Source: Magnetovibrio sp. | Lineage (GTDB): Bacteria > Pseudomonadota > Alphaproteobacteria > Rhodospirillales > Magnetovibrionaceae | Reading direction: 5' to 3' | DNA length: 9,324 nt | Assembly (NCBI GenBank): GCA_016763895.1 | Contig: JAESSV010000125.1 | Location: 1 to 9,324 of the forward strand | Shown: positions 1 through 6,251 of the stretch, in pieces | How positions within the stretch are numbered: the stretch's first letter is position 1 | Layout of the letters: each line of letters starts with the position of its first letter | Program-made: the position numbers and the translations under genes | The notes under the pieces: generated by a model | The model's database searches: none | What the model saw: only the letters and a program-made list of their open reading frames with translations | What the model was told of the DNA's origin: nothing

Positions 1-2
1 AC

Positions 3-2339
3 ATCAAAACCTTTGAAGCCAGTGGACAAAAACTTGGCGGCATCGCGCTTGCGGTATGGAGCAACAATGGCCGCCTTTTGCACGGCGTCGCTGACCCGCA
101 AGGCATCCGCAAGGACAACACCGTTGTCTTAGAACAAACCCTTCATACTTGGGATCGTCGGGGCCAATACCTTGGCCGCACTAAACTTTCTGAAATGGGC
201 ATTACCTCTCCCCTCACGTCCCTTAACCTTGAAAGCCAAAACAAGCTTCTTTTTGGCACAAGCTCAGGAGATTGGGGGCGCTTGAGCATTGACCGAACCG
301 GCCAACTTGCCAAGGACATCAACGTACCGACAAACATTCCAAATTACAGGAACCTCTATAAAGCTCGTCTTCGCACCGATGCCTCGGGCGCCCTGGTTAC
401 TTTTCCCACACCAAAAAATGGACTCCCGGCTAAGATTTTTAACGCAGAGGCACGCGAGCTTGTTCGCGCCTCGGATTTGTTTGACCGATTGGATAAAATC
501 ACAAACAATAATCTCAAGCCCGCGCTGTCTATCAACCTAGATGATGGCCTTGCAACATACGATGGCCAAATAATCCCCATCCGCGCAAAGGAACGAGCAT
601 TAGATGTCATCGCCGCTCGGAAGGGAAATAATATTTACCTGGGGACAAACTTTTTTGTGCGGGCGTACGTTGGCCGCACAGAAATATGGAAGGTGGCAAC
701 TTCGGCCCCGGTTTGGGGCGTCACCCCCAGTGGTAATGATAAGGTCTTAATCGCTTATCTTGGCAACGGAGTGATTCAATGGCACGACACACAAAACGGT
801 CGTTTATTACGCTCTTTATTCGTAACCCGTGATTCAAAGCATTGGGTCATGTGGACACCCGATGGATTTTTTGACCACAGCGCCACAGACAAAAATGGCC
901 TATCCGGTGCTGAACTGGTGGGGTTTCACATCAACAATGGATACAAAGATGAGGCTGTTTTTGTCAGCATCAACCAGCTCTATCAAAAATACTATCGGCC
1001 CGATGCCGTTCAGGCTGCTTTGCAAACCCAAGCAGGAGACGATCTCATTGTCGCTTCTGCCTTAAAAGACAGCACCGATACCATCACCACCTTACGTGAT
1101 TCTTTGCCGCCGAAATTGGTGAATTTTGAAGTTTGTGGGATCGATGAATTTGACGAAGCCTCTGGGTGTAGCACCCTTCAAACATCAACAACCACAAGAA
1201 CTTTACGTGCCGTTTTGCCGCAACCGGTCCGTGACTCTAAATTCATTGAACTTATTTTAGACGTGAAAGATTCAGGCGGTGGCGCAGGAAAAATCAAGGT
1301 GAGACGCAACGGTGCCACTATCGCCACCGAACAGATTGAGCGCATTGATCAAAAGTTTGGGTATTCCACCCGAGAACGTATTCAAATTTTACCCGGTGAA
1401 AATAGATTGGAAATTGTCGCCTTAAATGCAGCCCAAGACGTTGAATCGCCCCCCATTTCCTTCACCATCAACAGCCCGCGAAAGCAAGGTAATACAAAAA
1501 AAACGTTATACATTTTAGCCGTAGGCATAGCGGATTACAGTTTAGATATGCTGGATTTACAAGAAAATATCGCGGCCAATGATGCCCGCGATATGGCCAA
1601 GATATTTGCTGCGGCTGCTGGCCCAAATGGTGTGTACAAAAACGTTGAGACCCAGGTTCTGGTTGATAAGCAAGCCACCCGCCCAGCCATACTCAAAGCT
1701 TTGAGTTCGTTGGCAGATAAGGTTCAGAGCAGCGACACGGTTATCATTTTTTTATCTGGACATGGCGATGTTGTGGACCGGGACTATACCTTTGCGACCT
1801 ATGAATGGGGCACAGCCAGCACCGATTTGATTGCGCGCGTGATGAAGGGTCGTCGTTTTTTAGATTCATCCGTCCGCGATATATATCGTCGTGAAGGCCT
1901 GTCTCAATCCTCATTTATGGAAAAAATTGAACGCATGGCCTCTAAAAATGTTCTGATCATTTTGGACACCTGTTACGCTGGATCTTTCACGGCCTCAAGC
2001 CCCAGTCAGCGCAATGCGTATTCTTCGACCGTGGCGGCCCGCATGAAACACGAATCCGGACGTTTTGTTTTGGCCAGCGCCCGTGGTTTGGCAAACGATA
2101 GTGATGGAAAAGATTACCCCAAAGGCCTTGGTCATGGCTTATTCACATCCAATGCAATCGATGCCCTATCCGGTCAAGCCGACTATAACAACAACACCGA
2201 AGTTAGCTTGGATGAATTTGGCAGTTACGTCAAAGACAAAGTCGCCCTAGCTTCTCAGGATTGGGAAGTTCCTCAAGTTCCCGTCATACAATTTGAAGGG
2301 GACCCATATTTCCCCCTTATCAAAGTGAACCAGAAATAG
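3..2339 (+). CDS. WD-repeat/Ig-like/caspase (peptidase C14) protein, 5' end outside window
   Basis: This is a caspase-family protease (clan CD cysteine peptidase) behind a beta-propeller. The frame is open from base 3, and the residues before the TTG at 78 read as more propeller strand, so the true start is left of the window; 778 residues are visible. Residues 1 to about 330 are WD-like repeats ending in the segment WVMWTPDGFFD and the FYRPD-like KYYRPDAV, a signature I associate with WD-caspase fusions. Residues about 367-490 form an Ig-like beta domain (motif RRNGATIA). From about 500 comes the p20-like caspase fold: the catalytic histidine is in FLSGHGD (codon 1761-1763) and the cysteine in ILDTCYAGS (codon 1971-1973). 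A p10-like part follows (GHGLFTSNAIDAL, then VSLDEFGSYVKDKV). The dyad is intact, so activity is likely. The substrate is unknown. An OmpA-family gene follows after 35 bases, probably in the same operon. Whether it is exported cannot be seen because the N-terminus is missing. Confidence 0.9.
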   Translation: MKTFEASGQKLGGIALAVWSNNGRLLHGVADPQGIRKDNTVVLEQTLHTWDRRGQYLGRTKLSEMGITSPLTSLNLESQNKLLFGTSSGDWGRLSIDRTGQLAKDINVPTNIPNYRNLYKARLRTDASGALVTFPTPKNGLPAKIFNAEARELVRASDLFDRLDKITNNNLKPALSINLDDGLATYDGQIIPIRAKERALDVIAARKGNNIYLGTNFFVRAYVGRTEIWKVATSAPVWGVTPSGNDKVLIAYLGNGVIQWHDTQNGRLLRSLFVTRDSKHWVMWTPDGFFDHSATDKNGLSGAELVGFHINNGYKDEAVFVSINQLYQKYYRPDAVQAALQTQAGDDLIVASALKDSTDTITTLRDSLPPKLVNFEVCGIDEFDEASGCSTLQTSTTTRTLRAVLPQPVRDSKFIELILDVKDSGGGAGKIKVRRNGATIATEQIERIDQKFGYSTRERIQILPGENRLEIVALNAAQDVESPPISFTINSPRKQGNTKKTLYILAVGIADYSLDMLDLQENIAANDARDMAKIFAAAAGPNGVYKNVETQVLVDKQATRPAILKALSSLADKVQSSDTVIIFLSGHGDVVDRDYTFATYEWGTASTDLIARVMKGRRFLDSSVRDIYRREGLSQSSFMEKIERMASKNVLIILDTCYAGSFTASSPSQRNAYSSTVAARMKHESGRFVLASARGLANDSDGKDYPKGLGHGLFTSNAIDALSGQADYNNNTEVSLDEFGSYVKDKVALASQDWEVPQVPVIQFEGDPYFPLIKVNQK

Positions 2340-2361
2340 CGTGAGCAGTCATGCAGAACCT

Positions 2362-2367
2362 AAAGGA
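2362..2367 (+). promoter_or_regulatory. Ribosome binding site deciding the OmpA-family start
   Basis: AAAGGA lies 7 bases before the ATG at 2375. The earlier in-frame ATG at 2351 has no purine-rich site before it, and starting there would put eight polar residues in front of a clean signal peptide. The ATG at 2375 is therefore preferred. Confidence 0.6.
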
Positions 2368-2374
2368 AATCGCC

Positions 2375-2968
2375 ATGTTTTCTAAACTTAAACGAATACT
2401 TTTATTCATCACTACCGTGACGTCCTCTTTTATCATCACCAGTCAATTTACAACGGCATTGGCACAGGATTCATTTGGCAACGAAACTGTATTTTCAAGA
2501 ACCCCTACGGTCAATGAAATCAATCAAATCTTTGCAAAAAAGAACAAACCAAAACACCGTGTGCGCAAGATCATGTTCAATCAACCGAATACCCCTGCGG
2601 TACAAGAACAAGCCCAACAAAATGACGAGCCTCGACAAGTTAGTTTAAATATTAATTTTGCACTCAACAGCGTTAAAATTGCCGAAAACTATGAAAAAGC
2701 GCTCTCTAATTTCGCGAAATCCATGGAACAAAATCCACAGTTAAATTTTGAAATTGGTGGACATGCCGACAGTTCTGGAAATCCCGCAATGAATATGGAA
2801 CTGTCCAAACAGAGGGCCGAATCTGTTCGACAATATCTTGTCTCTGTTCATCAAATAGACCCTCAACGTCTCACCTCTGCCGGGTTTGGGGAAACACGCC
2901 CCCTCAGCGGCCTATCGAGCACTAACCCTAGAAATCGTCGGGTTTCTTTCATGTACATGACAAGGTAA
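2375..2968 (+). CDS. Exported OmpA-family peptidoglycan-binding protein
   Basis: A 197-residue protein that probably sits in the periplasm or on the outer membrane and holds peptidoglycan. Residues 1 to about 31 are a Sec signal peptide: basic MFSKLKR, a hydrophobic core, and a signal peptidase I-type site near TTALAQ. There is no lipobox cysteine. A polar linker rich in Q, N and K follows, to about residue 88. The rest is a complete OmpA-like C-terminal domain: GGHADSSG with the diaminopimelate-binding aspartate D132, NMELSKQRAESVRQYL with the conserved arginine R147, then RLTSAGFGETRP and the closing NRRVSF. No beta-barrel is present, so this is a soluble cell-wall anchor and not a porin. 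Its position 35 bases after the caspase gene suggests co-transcription and a shared envelope role. A longer form from ATG 2351 is possible but less likely. Confidence 0.9.
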   Translation: MFSKLKRILLFITTVTSSFIITSQFTTALAQDSFGNETVFSRTPTVNEINQIFAKKNKPKHRVRKIMFNQPNTPAVQEQAQQNDEPRQVSLNINFALNSVKIAENYEKALSNFAKSMEQNPQLNFEIGGHADSSGNPAMNMELSKQRAESVRQYLVSVHQIDPQRLTSAGFGETRPLSGLSSTNPRNRRVSFMYMTR

Positions 2969-3014
2969 AGACCTGAATAGCCCCCAATCTTGAAGGCCTT
3001 ATGAACGAAACCGG

Positions 3015-3122
3015 TTAAGCCGCTATGTTCATCATCGCCAACTTTTGGTTTGGCGTTTTGCCACCGATGGCCACGTTTGGCCGTTCGTTTCTGAAAAACG
3101 TGACTTGTTCTTTTGAATCTCT
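3015..3122 (-). pseudogene. Remnant of IS3-family transposase (OrfB C-terminus)
   Basis: Read on the - strand, this 35-codon open stretch ends in RNERPNVAIGGKTPNQKLAM and a few more residues before TAA at 3017-3015. The pattern ERPN.A.GG.TP.QKLAM is the familiar last segment of the integrase core (rve_3 type) of IS3-family OrfB transposases, where it follows the catalytic glutamate helix. An in-frame TGA at 3125-3123 cuts it off upstream, and no earlier transposase sequence (DDE motif) is recognisable in any frame up to 3298. It is a dead scrap left by an insertion sequence. The conserved part covers about 25 residues, so the exact family group is uncertain. Confidence 0.65.
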
Positions 3123-3134
3123 TCAGATTACATT

Positions 3135-3176
3135 ACGAGACGTTTGCCTATAGACAAACGACCGTCATAATTTTTT
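3135..3176 (+). terminator. Possible weak rho-independent terminator
   Basis: CGTTTG (3141-3146) and CAAACG (3155-3160) form a 6-bp stem with an 8-base loop, extended imperfectly by ACG (3135-3137) against CGT (3163-3165). Six T residues follow at 3171-3176. The 5-base gap before the T-tract and the low GC of the stem make it weak. It could end the caspase/OmpA transcript about 200 bases after the stop, but may be chance structure. Confidence 0.25.
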
Positions 3177-3298
3177 CTTGTATCATTCGTAAAGATGCGG
3201 GCTTGGGGTTTGATGATTTGCTGACAACACGATACTTCACCTTGCCGATAATCTTGGCTGACGGTGCATGCTGAGGTCTCAAATTATAAAATTGATGT

Positions 3299-4891
3299 CT
3301 ACTCAAGCAAACGGTTCAAATCAGGTAAGGCGAATTCCACATGCAGGGGTAACACGATATCGCCCTCAAAAATCGGGGTACCAATTTCACCTAATGTCAT
3401 GAAAATAAAGTGGGCGTTATTTTGTCGGGCATCCGCGATTAAAGTCGCGGTGGTCGTGATTGCCAATTGGCTCCCGACGACGATAACCAAAGAGCTGTCT
3501 TTGAAGTGTGACCATGCCTCGGCCCAGATATGGGGTTGAATGTCTTCGCCCAAAGCAATGACAGCAGGCTTTATCAAGCCTCCACATTCAGGACAAACGT
3601 TTACATCTAGAGCGGATTGCCAATCGGATTGCCAAGAACAGGACAAGCAATGGAGACTATGGATGGTTCCGTGGAGTTCAACAATATTATGAGCGCCCGC
3701 CAATTGGTGCAGACCGTCAACATTTTGCGTCACAATTGCGTCCACCCACCCGGATCTTTCAAGGTCGGTCAAGGCAAAATGACCTTGATTGGGAACCGCT
3801 TGGTCGACCACGTTTTTAAAATGGTGACACGCTTGCCAATATAAATTCCGGCATCGATCTGATGATATGAAATTTGCAAAGCTGTAATCGTTCAATGGCA
3901 CACCAGGTGACAGCCACGCCCCGGATGTATAGTCGGGAATATTTGATGATGTACTCATCCCAGCCCCACTCAAAACGACAATTTTCCCGCCGCGCTTTTT
4001 TGTCCGCCGGATGAGCTCCACAGCTTGCAAAAATTGGGGGTTGAGGAGCGCCGCCCGCTTGGTGCCCAGTAAAATGGCCAACGCGGACCAAATGCCGATA
4101 AACGCGGGAGCTAATAAGGGGGGGAGCAACGTGGAAAGCCCCGAAAACATCCATGCCAGCCACACCAGCGTTGTGATCCCCGCCGCGAGACATGAAGATT
4201 TGATGCAAAGCTTTCCGCCAGGCAGGTATGCACCACATAAAGCGAAAGCCGCTGGGGCGACACCAAAAGCCCAAAGACTTGCTGGCCCTGAAAAATAAGG
4301 GGCGTCAAATGCCCAACCGGAAACAATGGCAATCAGGCCTGTTAAGGCGGCCGTCCAAATCGCCCCTTGCATGGACCTCAACGCACATGAAACAAAGGTC
4401 AAGGCAAGTGCGGTAAAGACACTCCACACACCAAACGGCAAAAGACTTGATTGCGTAAAAAAATTGACGCCAAAAATGGCGAAGACCCCATAAGACATCC
4501 AGGATGTGATCAAGCCAGAAACGGCCAGGGAGGGCAATGCCCACTTGAACATGAAACGCTGCAAAGGAACCTGAAGGCTTAAACACGCCAGCAGGGCCAA
4601 GGGCAACAAAATTACCGTTGATCCGCCGTGTGATAAAACGCCTCCCCACATGAGCCCGACAATGATGCAATCAACACCCCCAATTCCAGAGCCTTGATCT
4701 TCAACGGATTGTCCAAATCGGTGTCCCCAAAGGACACTTGTCAAGGCTCCGGTTAAGGCTCCGAAAGCGCTCCATGGGGCCAGCACAAAAATGGTTAAAA
4801 GTATCAAGATCCCTTGATATGACGTCTTGCAAAATCCGATTTGGGCAACGCTCACCAAGACAGAATGCCCGATGTGTTTGACCTTAAGCAC
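3299..4891 (-). CDS. Urea-transporter-like membrane domain fused to a sirtuin (SIR2) domain
   Basis: A 530-residue two-domain protein. Residues about 11-280 are about ten hydrophobic helices resembling the urea transporter family (PF03253): the opening SVAQIGFCKTSYQGILILL matches the family's N-terminal QvffqnnpltGlliL pattern. The family signature LPxxTxPF is degenerate here: LPSLAVSG at 119-126 and LPPLLAPA at 256-263. Residues about 299-530 are a sirtuin: GAG at 309-311, TQNVDGLHQ with N390 and D392, the catalytic histidine H407 in ELHG, and a zinc knuckle of C415, C418, C433 and C436. Sirtuins use NAD+ to remove acyl groups from lysine; here the enzyme would face one side of the inner membrane. 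The usual DFRS after the Rossmann loop is PDYTSG, so a common NAD-contact arginine is absent. The start is uncertain: GTG 4891 gives an 8-base overlap (GTGCTTAA) with the decarboxylase stop and has a weak AGG 8 bases before it; GTG 4918 is the longest option but has no binding site. Confidence 0.8.
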   Translation of the reverse strand: MLKVKHIGHSVLVSVAQIGFCKTSYQGILILLTIFVLAPWSAFGALTGALTSVLWGHRFGQSVEDQGSGIGGVDCIIVGLMWGGVLSHGGSTVILLPLALLACLSLQVPLQRFMFKWALPSLAVSGLITSWMSYGVFAIFGVNFFTQSSLLPFGVWSVFTALALTFVSCALRSMQGAIWTAALTGLIAIVSGWAFDAPYFSGPASLWAFGVAPAAFALCGAYLPGGKLCIKSSCLAAGITTLVWLAWMFSGLSTLLPPLLAPAFIGIWSALAILLGTKRAALLNPQFLQAVELIRRTKKRGGKIVVLSGAGMSTSSNIPDYTSGAWLSPGVPLNDYSFANFISSDRCRNLYWQACHHFKNVVDQAVPNQGHFALTDLERSGWVDAIVTQNVDGLHQLAGAHNIVELHGTIHSLHCLSCSWQSDWQSALDVNVCPECGGLIKPAVIALGEDIQPHIWAEAWSHFKDSSLVIVVGSQLAITTTATLIADARQNNAHFIFMTLGEIGTPIFEGDIVLPLHVEFALPDLNRLLE

Positions 4892-6251
4892 CACCGTCAG
4901 CCTGCGCTTTGGGAACACTGTCTAGCCGGAAAACGTCTTCCCAGGTTTCACGTCTGCGCACGATTTCTGGTCCATTTGAGCCCAACAAAACAACGGCCGG
5001 ACGCGGTTGGATGAATTGCATGGATTGTGTCAAACAATACGCGCCGACATTCGACACCAACAATTGCGATCCTACATCAAGGGGGGGCATCAAAATGCGT
5101 TCCCGCAACACATCGATTTGCATGCACAATGGGCCATAAAGGCTGATGGGTTTTAAATCACCTTCGGGGTTGTCGTTCACGACTTGGATATTGTGATCAT
5201 ACCAGTAGGCCGTGGGTAAAATATTCACACCGGCATCCACAACGGCGGCTGGGCCATGGTCGGGAATATCTTTTAAGGCGACCACGGAACACACCAATTG
5301 CATAGCTGAATCGACAATTGATCGGCCTGGCTCGAAAATGACGGTGGGCCGTCCCCCCAAAACTTTTTTCGCTAAATTTGCCTTGCTCATGATTTCTTCG
5401 GCAAAACGATTCAACGGTTTGCCTTCGAAATGGCTTCCGCCTTGCACGTCAAAGTCAGGCTTGAGTTGATTGCCCGACGGATACCCCCCACCCAAATCAA
5501 TGATTGAAGGAGACAACCCCAAATTTCGTGCCTGCTTGGCCACTTTCGTCAAAACACTTGCGGCTTGGCCATATATTTTAGGGTTGACCTGAAAGGTGCC
5601 GCTGTGATTATGCAAGGCTTCTAGGGTGAGTTGGGATTGATGTTTTGCGACGTATTTCAAAGCGGTAAGGGCTTGACCCGTTTCCACATTAAAGCCAAAC
5701 TTTGTCCACGGTTGACGCCCATGCTTGAAATTAATACGCAGCCCAATGCGGGCTTTTAAGCGCAGCTCGTTGGCGATGTTGGAAAGAGCCTTGAGCTCGT
5801 CGAAACCGTCTACATTGATTAAAGCCCCGTCGACCACCGCACGCTTCAGCTCATCGGCCATTTTATAGGGGCCATTAAAAATGATTTGTTCGCCTGGAAC
5901 ACCCAAAGACCGGGCCAAGGCGTATTCCATGCCGGACACGACTTCTGCCCAAGCCCCTTCTTCATGTAAGATTGAACACACGGCTTTGAGGTAATTGGTT
6001 TTGTAAGAATAGCCAATGATGGTGTCGATGCCCGGGGCCGTAAACGTATCGCGAAAAGATCGATATTGTGCGCGGAGCATTTTTTCGGACAATATAAAAA
6101 GCGGCGAGCCAAATTCTTTGACAAGGGCCTGAACATCCACGTCTTCGTCGGGCCAATGAGAGGTGAGAGAAATATCTGACACCCTGTGTTTGCCAATGCG
6201 CCGGGGCGTCATCAATTCGATTTTTGGCGATTGATAGGGGCGTTTAGCCAT
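4884..6251 (-). CDS. Fold-III PLP-dependent decarboxylase, diaminopimelate-decarboxylase-like
   Basis: A 455-residue PLP enzyme of the alanine-racemase-like fold III group (Orn/DAP/Arg decarboxylase family 2), expected to be a cytoplasmic dimer that decarboxylates an amino acid. Visible marks are the PLP lysine K84 in GYSYKTNY, H216 in HNHSGTF, the phosphate-binding DLGGGYP, EPGR at 307-310 (a diaminopimelate-decarboxylase-type motif that holds the substrate carboxylate), C376 and D380 in YGPLCMQID, and GAY before the C-terminus. The catalytic set is complete. In classic diaminopimelate decarboxylase the active-site loop reads CESGD; here it is CMQID, so the substrate probably differs. An N-terminal extension of about 36 residues precedes the barrel. 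The start is ATG 6251, with AGAGGGG upstream; it overlaps the ATP-grasp stop as ATGGCTAA. The open frame extends to 6359, but that would run deep into the upstream gene. The operon setting argues against a housekeeping lysA role. Confidence 0.88.
   Translation of the reverse strand: MAKRPYQSPKIELMTPRRIGKHRVSDISLTSHWPDEDVDVQALVKEFGSPLFILSEKMLRAQYRSFRDTFTAPGIDTIIGYSYKTNYLKAVCSILHEEGAWAEVVSGMEYALARSLGVPGEQIIFNGPYKMADELKRAVVDGALINVDGFDELKALSNIANELRLKARIGLRINFKHGRQPWTKFGFNVETGQALTALKYVAKHQSQLTLEALHNHSGTFQVNPKIYGQAASVLTKVAKQARNLGLSPSIIDLGGGYPSGNQLKPDFDVQGGSHFEGKPLNRFAEEIMSKANLAKKVLGGRPTVIFEPGRSIVDSAMQLVCSVVALKDIPDHGPAAVVDAGVNILPTAYWYDHNIQVVNDNPEGDLKPISLYGPLCMQIDVLRERILMPPLDVGSQLLVSNVGAYCLTQSMQFIQPRPAVVLLGSNGPEIVRRRETWEDVFRLDSVPKAQADGGA

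Larger units (their letters stand above)
2969..3298. other. Convergent intergenic region with insertion-sequence debris
   Basis: This 330-base gap lies between two converging transcripts. It holds a short decayed transposase C-terminus on the - strand (3015-3122), a C-rich stretch just after the ompA-like stop that resembles an IS3-type end, and a hairpin with a T-tract near 3135-3176. Between 3177 and 3298 I see no coding signal in any frame and no clear terminator for the - strand operon. Confidence 0.6.

Noticed and set aside
3051..3129. Several small inverted repeats (TGGC/GCCA, GGCC/GGCC, CGTTT/AAACG, AATCT/AGATT) suggesting a structured RNA
   Set aside because: Stems are only 4-5 bp and fall inside the transposase remnant. 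I see no promoter, so a non-coding RNA is not supported.
3025..3153. Short + strand open frame of 42 codons starting at ATG 3025
   Set aside because: It lies antisense to the transposase remnant, has no ribosome binding site and resembles no family; it looks like the mirror of the remnant.
3816..4670. Long open frames opposite and beside the transporter-sirtuin gene
   Set aside because: Their translations are shadow frames of the 3299-4891 gene with no domain, no start site and unnatural composition.
4884..6251. Housekeeping lysA
   Set aside because: The substrate loop differs from CESGD and the neighbours are unrelated to lysine synthesis, so I do not assign the symbol.
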